DNA from: CAYQCE01 sp964415885
GTDB lineage: Bacteria > Zixibacteria > MSB-5A5 > JAABVY01 > JAHJOQ01
Reading direction: 5' to 3'
Length of the DNA stretch: 21,917 nt
NCBI GenBank assembly: GCA_964415885.1
Contig: CAYQCE010000058.1
Location: 1 to 21,917, forward strand
Part shown: piece by piece, positions 6,617 to 13,165 of the stretch
How positions within the stretch are numbered: position 1 is the first letter of the stretch
How the letters are laid out: every line of letters starts with the position of its first letter
The notes under the pieces: generated by a model
What the model was told of the DNA's origin: nothing
What the model saw: the letters and a program-made list of their open reading frames with translations, nothing else
The model's database searches: none
Program-made: the position numbers and the translations under genes

Positions 6617-8020
6617 ATGTATCGCCGCCTTCTACTTGCATTCGCGTTTCTGTCGATCTACTCTTTGGCTGCTAACGCTCAGACATACCCGGACCCGTTT
6701 GAATACAGCTTCATCAGCGCGGGTGGAGACTCCGTCCAGTTTGAGCTCGATGTCCCCGACACGCTTGCAGTCGATACATCGCTTTCAAATGGAGTATTCT
6801 ATCGCGATCCGGTTATGGATGAATGGCAGAACGTGACGCTATCCGAGGTTTATTCAACGTGCTCAATCTACACATACTCAGCCACAGTCGAACTTGAAAC
6901 ATCCACAGCTCTTCTCGAATGGTACAATCGATCGGAGAACGACACCGCCGTGGTAACTGAATCGCCGAAGAACGAGAACGACGGCTTCCCGGTGCAGGAG
7001 CATCTTCTCGCCGATCTCGGAGCAGATGCGGTCGGTGATGCAGAGGATGCGTCCGGTCCGTTTCTCGATCTGACTCACTGCCATGCCAGCTATTCAGAGA
7101 GCAAGCTCTACTTCCGCATCCAGAATGACGGTGGCGGATACCCCACAAACTCGGGCTTGAATTACTTCGGCTATATCGTCGGGATCGTCAACCCGGATGC
7201 TGGAGATTCGGCTGCTTACAGCCTCGTTTATGCGGATATTCCTTTTTTCCTCAGTCCCGGTCTCTACAGACTCGATCTTACAGACAGCTCGTTCACTAAT
7301 ATCGGGAGCATCTCTACGAGCATTTCCGGCGACTATCTCTCCATGTCCTGCGATATTGCCGACCTTCTCGCAGAGCCGGGTTGGGACACATGGCCTCCGC
7401 CATCCGGCTATATAGGAGTCGCACCTGCAACCATTACCCAGAGTTTGTCCGAAATGACCGCAAATGACTTCGGTAAGACCGCGATATACATCCCTCGCTC
7501 TCGCACTGCAGATTTCATCATGAATACAGCACCCAATTTGACGGATGCCACAGCGGAGCCAGATTTGACCGGTGTTGTCGGTTTCTCCGTCACCTATACC
7601 GACGCCAACGATCACCTCGCATCGGTTAGAAACCTGTATTTCGAGTCAACGGAACACCCCATGACTGCATGTATCAAACACCATGATATCGGCACGGTCT
7701 TCGAGACATCTGTTGTGGTCGAGAACACCGGTTGGTATGACTACTATTTCGAGTTTTCGGACGGCCTAGCAGTCGTAAGCACTGATATCGACTCCGTGTT
7801 TGTCGAAGTCGACTCGTACGATCCAGGCGACGCGGACGGCAACGGCAGCATTGACATAGACGATATCGTCTTTCTAATCGACTATGTCTTCGGCAGCGGT
7901 CCCGCACCGGACCCGGTTGAAGCGGGTGACGCTGACTGTTCGGGCGCCGTAGACATCGACGATATCGTTTATCTCATAGACTATGTTTTCTCGGGCGGAC
8001 CGGCGCCGTGTGAAGGCTGA
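6617..8020 (+). CDS. secreted protein with C-terminal dockerin-like EF-hand pair
   Basis: This gene encodes 467 residues. The ATG at 6617 follows AAGGAG at good spacing and opens a typical signal peptide (MYRRLLLAFAFLSIYSLAANA, cleaved near 22). Residues about 23-400 are a beta-rich, acidic, Ser/Thr-rich extracellular region that I cannot assign. Residues 403-467 are a type I dockerin-like module with two Ca2+ loops, DADGNGSIDIDD (from 405) and DADCSGAVDIDD (from 438). Each loop is followed by the helix pattern IVxLIDYVF and a Gly-Pro-Ala-Pro linker. No cohesin is recognisable nearby. In this lineage such modules are common at the ends of exported proteins and need not mean a cellulosome. A second dockerin protein lies at 21228-21917. 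Confidence 0.85.
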   Translation: MYRRLLLAFAFLSIYSLAANAQTYPDPFEYSFISAGGDSVQFELDVPDTLAVDTSLSNGVFYRDPVMDEWQNVTLSEVYSTCSIYTYSATVELETSTALLEWYNRSENDTAVVTESPKNENDGFPVQEHLLADLGADAVGDAEDASGPFLDLTHCHASYSESKLYFRIQNDGGGYPTNSGLNYFGYIVGIVNPDAGDSAAYSLVYADIPFFLSPGLYRLDLTDSSFTNIGSISTSISGDYLSMSCDIADLLAEPGWDTWPPPSGYIGVAPATITQSLSEMTANDFGKTAIYIPRSRTADFIMNTAPNLTDATAEPDLTGVVGFSVTYTDANDHLASVRNLYFESTEHPMTACIKHHDIGTVFETSVVVENTGWYDYYFEFSDGLAVVSTDIDSVFVEVDSYDPGDADGNGSIDIDDIVFLIDYVFGSGPAPDPVEAGDADCSGAVDIDDIVYLIDYVFSGGPAPCEG

Positions 8021-8024
8021 AAAA

Positions 8025-8040
8025 CTCTTCGGCGGAAGAG
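8025..8040 (+). other. short hairpin after the dockerin protein gene
   Basis: ctcttc (8025-8030) and gaagag (8035-8040) pair around ggcg. There is no following U-run, so it is a weak candidate for 3'-end processing rather than a proven terminator. Confidence 0.3.
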
Positions 8041-8042
8041 AG

Positions 8043-8072
8043 TTGACAATCCATCCCGCAATGTTGAATATT
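8043..8072 (+). promoter_or_regulatory. possible promoter for the hydrolase-coaX pair
   Basis: A perfect TTGACA (8043-8048), an 18-base spacer and AATATT (8067-8072) lie about 40 bases ahead of the start at 8114. The -10 matches 4 of 6 positions. Confidence 0.4.
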
Positions 8073-8113
8073 CAGTCCCGGAAGTTCACAATTCCAATCG
8101 ACATGGAGGTAGC

Positions 8114-8653
8114 ATGCTCACCATAGATAATTCGTTCTTTCTCCTTGTAGACATGCAGGGCAAACTTGCGCAGATGATGCACAAGCGTAAAGACCTGTTC
8201 GAGAACACGGGCAAGCTGATACAGGGACTCAGAATACTCGAGATACCTTTCGTCTGGATGGAGCAGTATCCAAAAGGGCTCGGTGAGACAGTGCCGGAGA
8301 TCAAGCAGCATCTCGACGGCCTCACGCCGCATGAGAAGATCAGTTTCGGATGCGGCGGAGACGAGGCAATAATGTCCGCAATCAATGAGCTCGGGCGAAA
8401 ACAGGCAATTGTCGCCGGTATAGAGGCGCACGTCTGCGTATACCAGAGCTGCAGGCAGCTTCTGGAAGCGGGTTTCGAGGTCACGCTCCTGGCGGATTGC
8501 ACGTCATCCCGGAAGAAAGCTGACAAAAAGATCGCCCTGTGCGCGCTCGAGAATGAGGGTGTCAAGCTCGCCTGTGTGGAGATGACTCTGTTCGAGCTAA
8601 TGCACAAAGCCGGTGGAGACAAGTTCAAGCAGATTTCGAAACTCGTTAAGTAG
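8114..8653 (+). CDS. isochorismatase-family cysteine hydrolase
   Basis: The 179 residues form a compact alpha/beta hydrolase of the isochorismatase/nicotinamidase/YcaC superfamily. These enzymes use an Asp-Lys-Cys triad to hydrolyse small amides or vinyl ethers. The triad is visible: D13 in LLVDMQ, K75 in HEKISF, and C108 in GIEAHVCV, where the preceding segment normally carries a cis-peptide. The zinc-site pattern of nicotinamidases is not evident, which favours a YcaC-like hydrolase of unknown substrate. The ribosome site ggaggt (8105-8110) is only 3 bases from the ATG, unusually close, but the protein begins right at the first beta-strand. coaX follows 8 bases after the stop, so the two are likely co-transcribed. 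The protein is probably cytosolic. Confidence 0.85.
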   Translation: MLTIDNSFFLLVDMQGKLAQMMHKRKDLFENTGKLIQGLRILEIPFVWMEQYPKGLGETVPEIKQHLDGLTPHEKISFGCGGDEAIMSAINELGRKQAIVAGIEAHVCVYQSCRQLLEAGFEVTLLADCTSSRKKADKKIALCALENEGVKLACVEMTLFELMHKAGGDKFKQISKLVK

Positions 8654-8661
8654 AGAGCACC

Positions 8662-9429
8662 ATGCTACTCTGTATCGACATCGGCAACACTAATATTGTA
8701 ATGGGTCTCTACGATGGCCCCCGGCTGCTGGGTAAGGCGCGCTACACGACCTCGACCGTTAGAACGACCGACGAGTGCGGTATGCGCGCGGATCATCTCG
8801 TGCGGCGCCTCCATCCCAACAACGAAGTCGATCTGAACGGCGTAATTATATGTTCAGTTGTGCCGGCCGTGACTCCACGTATGATCGAGATGTCACGTGA
8901 ATATCTCAATACGGAGGCTGTTGTGGTTACGGGAGATCTCAACTTTGGCGTCAAGATCCGCACCGACAATCCATCCGAGGTTGGAACGGACCGCCTGGTG
9001 AACGCGCTCTCTGCATGCCGAAACTACAATGACGACTGCATTATCATCGATTTCGGTACGGCGACCACATTCGATATCGTCTCATCCGAAGGTGAATACC
9101 TCGGCGGCGCAATAGCCCCCGGAGTGGAGACCGGATCGCGCAATCTCGCCTCAGGAGCCGCGCAGCTCTTCGCGGTAGATATAAAGCCGCCAAAATCCGT
9201 TATAGGCAAATCAACCGGCGAGAGCATGCGGTCAGGTATCTTCTGGGGACAGGTCGAGATGATAAACGGCATGATTGTGCGTATAGAGGATGAATTCAAG
9301 GATGAGTGCACGATTATAGTGACCGGTGGGCTTGGAAAAGTCTTCGTGGATTATCTCGATCGCGAGGCGATATATGACCCCGATCTGACACTCGAAGGGC
9401 TGCGTCTAATCTACAGCGAACTGGATTAA
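8662..9429 (+). CDS. coaX: type III pantothenate kinase
   Basis: This enzyme catalyses the first committed step of coenzyme A synthesis, ATP-dependent phosphorylation of pantothenate in the cytosol. The 255 residues are the normal CoaX length. The ASKHA-fold phosphate motif DIGNTN is at 6-11. The pantothenate-site GTDRLVNA is at 108-115, the second phosphate motif IIDFGTATTFDIV at 128-140, the GGAIAPGV segment at 148-155, and the adenosine-site VTGGLG near 220-225. Type III enzymes need a monovalent cation and are not inhibited by CoA, unlike CoaA. The ribosome site before the ATG is weak, consistent with coupling to the hydrolase gene just upstream. Confidence 0.95.
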   Translation: MLLCIDIGNTNIVMGLYDGPRLLGKARYTTSTVRTTDECGMRADHLVRRLHPNNEVDLNGVIICSVVPAVTPRMIEMSREYLNTEAVVVTGDLNFGVKIRTDNPSEVGTDRLVNALSACRNYNDDCIIIDFGTATTFDIVSSEGEYLGGAIAPGVETGSRNLASGAAQLFAVDIKPPKSVIGKSTGESMRSGIFWGQVEMINGMIVRIEDEFKDECTIIVTGGLGKVFVDYLDREAIYDPDLTLEGLRLIYSELD

Positions 9430-9430
9430 C

Positions 9431-9444
9431 GAGGCTTCGGCCTC
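9431..9444. terminator. UUCG-tetraloop hairpin between convergent genes
   Basis: gaggc (9431-9435), ttcg, gcctc (9440-9444) form a C(UUCG)G-capped stem on the plus strand. It fills the 13-base gap between the coaX stop and the converging barrel gene and overlaps the stop codon of the latter. It lacks a U-run, so it may act as an RNA end stabiliser or a weak bidirectional stop. Confidence 0.4.
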
Positions 9445-10459
9445 AGAACCGGATACCGAACGAGAATCTGTGCACCGAGTCGAGCCTTCCGAAATCGGAC
9501 CACGCGTAGTCGATCACCAGGTTCGAGTTCGACGTCGGGTTGAGATTCACTCCTCCGCCGAGAGTCAAACCCTCTTCCTCATACTGGAACTTGTAGCCCG
9601 CACGTAGAGCGACCATTTCGCTCCAGGAATATTCGGTACCGAGAGACATCTGCTGGTCGTTGTCATTCGGGTGTTTTGCTTCCGCAGCAACAGTCCAGAC
9701 AGAGGATTGCGTCCCCATAATATCATACGCAAGTCCGAATTTGAAGCTGAGCGGCATGTCGTAGCTCTCGGTCTGGAACTGAGCATTGACCGGGTCGGAA
9801 TTCGTGTTATCGTGGTCCCTGCGATAGTTGAAGTCGAGATTGTGGCCCGAGAATTTGAGTTCCGGCCCGAGGTTGGAGATAGCCATACCCATCCGGAGAT
9901 TATCAAGACCCGTGTTAAACTGGGTTCCGAAGTCAAATCCGAATCCACTCGAATTGCTTTCGTCTATTCTCTCAGACACATACTTGAAAGATAGTCCGAA
10001 CGCAAATCGATCGGTGAGACTTCTACCGTATCCTACTGCGAGCGAATAGCTGGAGGCATCGAACATAAAGCCGGTGCCCTCCGGCTCCCAGACAGTCGTT
10101 CTCTCCATCTCACCTATCGAGAGCACGGTCATGGAAACTCCGAAAGCTCCCCCGAATTTCATCGGTGTTGCGAGTGAGACATAGTTCAGCGCCACATCCT
10201 CAATCCAGTTCACATTGGTAAAGGCGAATTCCGTAGCCTCCATGTGTGACATGCCGGCCGGATTCCAGTACATGGCGTACGCGTCATTAACGACTGCGGT
10301 GGATGCCTCACCAAGCCCTATGTATCGCGCGCCCATGCCGACTTTCAGGAATTGAGCGCCGGCGCTACCGACCTTGGAAAAGTCGTTCGCGGCAGCCGGG
10401 GTACTGAAGGCGATGAGGATCGCCAATGTCAGAATCGTGCTGTATCTAAACCCTCTCAT
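9443..10459 (-). CDS. PorV/PorQ-family outer-membrane beta-barrel protein
   Basis: The protein is 338 residues from the ATG at 10459. A GTG directly before it (10462) would add one residue, but the AGGA upstream is better spaced for the ATG. It has a signal peptide ending near STPAAA. The mature N-terminus carries the PorV/PorQ signature: SAGAQFLKVGMGARYIGLGE, then AYAMYWNPAG and a T-E-F strand start. The rest alternates short hydrophobic strands and ends in Phe (FSFGIRF), as expected for a barrel inserted by BamA. In Bacteroidota PorV shuttles type IX secretion substrates, while other members resemble FadL-type transporters. It is the last gene of a three-gene minus-strand operon. Its ribosome site overlaps the stop of the gene before, whose product has a C-terminal sorting-type domain. 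Confidence 0.85.
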   Translation of the reverse strand: MRGFRYSTILTLAILIAFSTPAAANDFSKVGSAGAQFLKVGMGARYIGLGEASTAVVNDAYAMYWNPAGMSHMEATEFAFTNVNWIEDVALNYVSLATPMKFGGAFGVSMTVLSIGEMERTTVWEPEGTGFMFDASSYSLAVGYGRSLTDRFAFGLSFKYVSERIDESNSSGFGFDFGTQFNTGLDNLRMGMAISNLGPELKFSGHNLDFNYRRDHDNTNSDPVNAQFQTESYDMPLSFKFGLAYDIMGTQSSVWTVAAEAKHPNDNDQQMSLGTEYSWSEMVALRAGYKFQYEEEGLTLGGGVNLNPTSNSNLVIDYAWSDFGRLDSVHRFSFGIRF

Positions 10460-10469
10460 CACATTATCC

Positions 10470-13145
10470 TCACTTTATGATCGCAAACTTGCCGATCTTC
10501 GTGCCATATTCAGAATCGACGTGATAGAAGTAGACCCCCGGTGCTATGCCCTGCGAATTGCTCGACAGTACATCCCAGGATGCTGTGCCGCCGTTGTCGG
10601 CATGCTCAAGCGTCCTCACCAAATCGCCGGCCAGCGTATATATTCGGACTGTGCATCTATCTGGAAGATTTGTGAATTCGAGTTTGCTTTCTCCCGCTGT
10701 ATGCTCCCACGCGGCGCTGACCACATACGGGTTCGGAACCACCTTGATGTCATCCAGCTCGGATGACGCCGTCCTGAAGTCGACTCCCGGTCCTCTGAAC
10801 GAGAAGACGTCATGAACGCTGTTTATCGGAGATCCTGAAATAGTGAACACATCTCCCGGTCCCCACTGGTCTCTCAAATCCGGATCGAATTCGAAATACC
10901 ACGTGTGGAAGTAAGGGAAACCCTCGGGATGCGGACTGCCGTCGTACTCGATATTGACAATCACGATACCGTCCACGGTGCCGTCAGAGGGATCATACGG
11001 AGTCCATTCACCGTCCTTTTTATAGTCGACTATCTCGACGACTACCTGCTTTCCGGTGCTCAGATTCCAGACTTCAAACGGCAAATCTACGGGGGTAACA
11101 TCATCCCACCACCAGTAACCTTGCGAACCCGTTTGGGTGAAGCGTATCTCATAATCTGTGCGGAAGTGCATTCCTCCACCGAGCGGATAGCCAGCCATGG
11201 TGTTTACCGGACGAGGCCCGTAGCCTGCTCGCAGTGTAGTATCGTTCGATGATACGAACTGGCTCTGGTACGTCCCCCTCGGCGATATGTCAGCGTCATC
11301 GATTACGACACGGAACCCGTCCGTAACGACCGAGCTCTCCTCACTTCCGGACTGATCCGTCTGGTGCGAAAGAAGCGTATCGCCCGTAACTGCATTCAGC
11401 AGATGCCAGTAGGTGTAGTACGGACCCTCGCTGAAGCGTATCTCGTACTCATCATCCGTCATCAGCGCCGGATTGAACTCGGTGACCGTGACAGTTGCAT
11501 CCGACAATCTGCCGCCATCGACTGCAGTGTGCTCAAGAGTTCTTTCGATCGGATAATAGCCGGCAGGCTTCGATCTCGGAATTGCCGAAACGGCGTTCGA
11601 GTCGTCGCCGGGTGTGCCATACGCGGTTGCGAGGGAACCGAGCGAAAGCTCCATATCTCCGGCATCGTATGACACGAGGCTGTACCAGTACTCGAAACCA
11701 TTGGTTACATTGCTGTCGACATGAGTATGGTGAATTATATCGTTCTCGCCCTGCTTCTCGAACTCGGCGATCGGCGTATAGCCCGGTCCTCTGCTCGAAT
11801 CCGCGTTCTTGGTCAGATCACCCCAGGTGAGCCCGAAATCGGTCGAACGGTAGAGCCTGTAGCCTTTGAAATCCACCTCACCCGAGAACCTGTCTGGCGT
11901 GATCTCGGACAAGTTATCCCACCAGAGGCGCACCATACCGTCGTCCGGCTGTGCTTTCAGCACGGCGGCCCTGGGCGGTTCGGGACCTGTGAAATAATTG
12001 TCGTACATCATTTGCGCGAGGTCAGCATTTGCCTTGAGCTGTAACGAATCGGGTGCCGCGACGAGCGCATAGACAACCCGTACCGTCTTGCCCGCCTCAA
12101 GATTGATCCCGCGCGTACACTGGATGTAATACTGATCCGTAGGTGGCAAACTCTCGTCGAACTGGTCGCTGGCGATAAGCTCAAAACGACCGGCGTCAGT
12201 CTCCGGAAGCTCCTCCCAGCGTCCGGTTCGGAATGATGTCATCCCGATACCGTCTGGCGTTTCGATATACTTGGTGCCCATCACACCCGTTTCGGCATCC
12301 CAGCCTTCATCGTAGCCATCTTCGTCGTAGGTCCAGGCGAGATTTCGCTCGGCGTCATACGCCACCAGATCGCCAAGTCTTCCGTTCTCGCCGGCGGAAT
12401 TCCAGCCGCCAACGTCGAAGTCGCTGTAAAGCCCGAAAGCAAACTCGCTATAGTTATTCTCGCTTCTGTTAGTGATCTGCAGAACAAAGAATATGAAATC
12501 CTGATTATAGCTGTAATTCCACTGGTAACCGGTATGTGTGATCTCGATTCCGAGCTGGCTCGAACCGAGGGCATCATCAGTCATGCGGTAATGGCTCTCC
12601 TGCTGGGCGATCGCCCCACCCTGGAAAAACCCTCCGGTCTCGGGATTGTAAATGTCGTTATAAATCCACTCATCTTCGACAGGATCGTACACTCTCCAGC
12701 CGTACCCGGGATATCCCATGCCCGCACCGAGAGTATCGCTCACATTGAAGTCGTAGGTCGTATCAATGGTCGACACGCGAATTCCGTAGAAACTGCCTCC
12801 TGATACGAGAGATGGAATCGGGTTGAGATCATCATCCGTGTTAACGACGACAGTATCGCCGTCCTCGGTTATCGCACCCATCCAGTACTTCATCTCAGCG
12901 AGATAGCTGTGTCCGGAGTTCTTCGGCCATTCGCCATTTGGGATGCTCGTGTATCCGCTGAATCCACCGATAAGGCCCCAATTCGTGAAGATCGTCGAGA
13001 TATTGCCTTTATTGTGATATGTATAGGCCTGCACTTCAGAGGGCGGTGTCAGACTCGATTTCGCCGCAGCCTGAACATCACCGGCGAAGGTCAACAGAAG
13101 TAGACCAACAGTAACCGAAATAGCGACTATCGTTTTGTTTGGCAT
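10470..13145 (-). CDS. large secreted protein with FlgD-like C-terminal sorting domain
   Basis: The protein is 891 residues from the ATG at 13145; an ATG two codons earlier (13151) lies only 1 base after the GGAG, too close. It starts with a signal peptide (MPNKTIVAISVTVGLLLLTF, cleavage near AQAA/VQAA). Residues about 30-390 are a large beta-rich domain of unknown function. About 395-510 contains a fibronectin type III-like segment (VRLWWDN, FKGYRLYRS). The last 94 residues (798-891) form a FlgD-like Ig fold of the type IX secretion sorting kind: VVPNPY, then VRIYTLAGDLVRTL, W-x-L near the middle, GIAPGVYFYHV, and the terminal KIGKFAIIK. It is probably exported across the outer membrane or displayed on it. 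It lies between a TonB receptor gene (14-base gap) and a PorV-like gene (10-base gap), so the three likely work together. The cargo or ligand is unknown. Confidence 0.8.
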   Translation of the reverse strand: MPNKTIVAISVTVGLLLLTFAGDVQAAAKSSLTPPSEVQAYTYHNKGNISTIFTNWGLIGGFSGYTSIPNGEWPKNSGHSYLAEMKYWMGAITEDGDTVVVNTDDDLNPIPSLVSGGSFYGIRVSTIDTTYDFNVSDTLGAGMGYPGYGWRVYDPVEDEWIYNDIYNPETGGFFQGGAIAQQESHYRMTDDALGSSQLGIEITHTGYQWNYSYNQDFIFFVLQITNRSENNYSEFAFGLYSDFDVGGWNSAGENGRLGDLVAYDAERNLAWTYDEDGYDEGWDAETGVMGTKYIETPDGIGMTSFRTGRWEELPETDAGRFELIASDQFDESLPPTDQYYIQCTRGINLEAGKTVRVVYALVAAPDSLQLKANADLAQMMYDNYFTGPEPPRAAVLKAQPDDGMVRLWWDNLSEITPDRFSGEVDFKGYRLYRSTDFGLTWGDLTKNADSSRGPGYTPIAEFEKQGENDIIHHTHVDSNVTNGFEYWYSLVSYDAGDMELSLGSLATAYGTPGDDSNAVSAIPRSKPAGYYPIERTLEHTAVDGGRLSDATVTVTEFNPALMTDDEYEIRFSEGPYYTYWHLLNAVTGDTLLSHQTDQSGSEESSVVTDGFRVVIDDADISPRGTYQSQFVSSNDTTLRAGYGPRPVNTMAGYPLGGGMHFRTDYEIRFTQTGSQGYWWWDDVTPVDLPFEVWNLSTGKQVVVEIVDYKKDGEWTPYDPSDGTVDGIVIVNIEYDGSPHPEGFPYFHTWYFEFDPDLRDQWGPGDVFTISGSPINSVHDVFSFRGPGVDFRTASSELDDIKVVPNPYVVSAAWEHTAGESKLEFTNLPDRCTVRIYTLAGDLVRTLEHADNGGTASWDVLSSNSQGIAPGVYFYHVDSEYGTKIGKFAIIK

Positions 13146-13165
13146 ATCCATACTCCGGGATCGGT

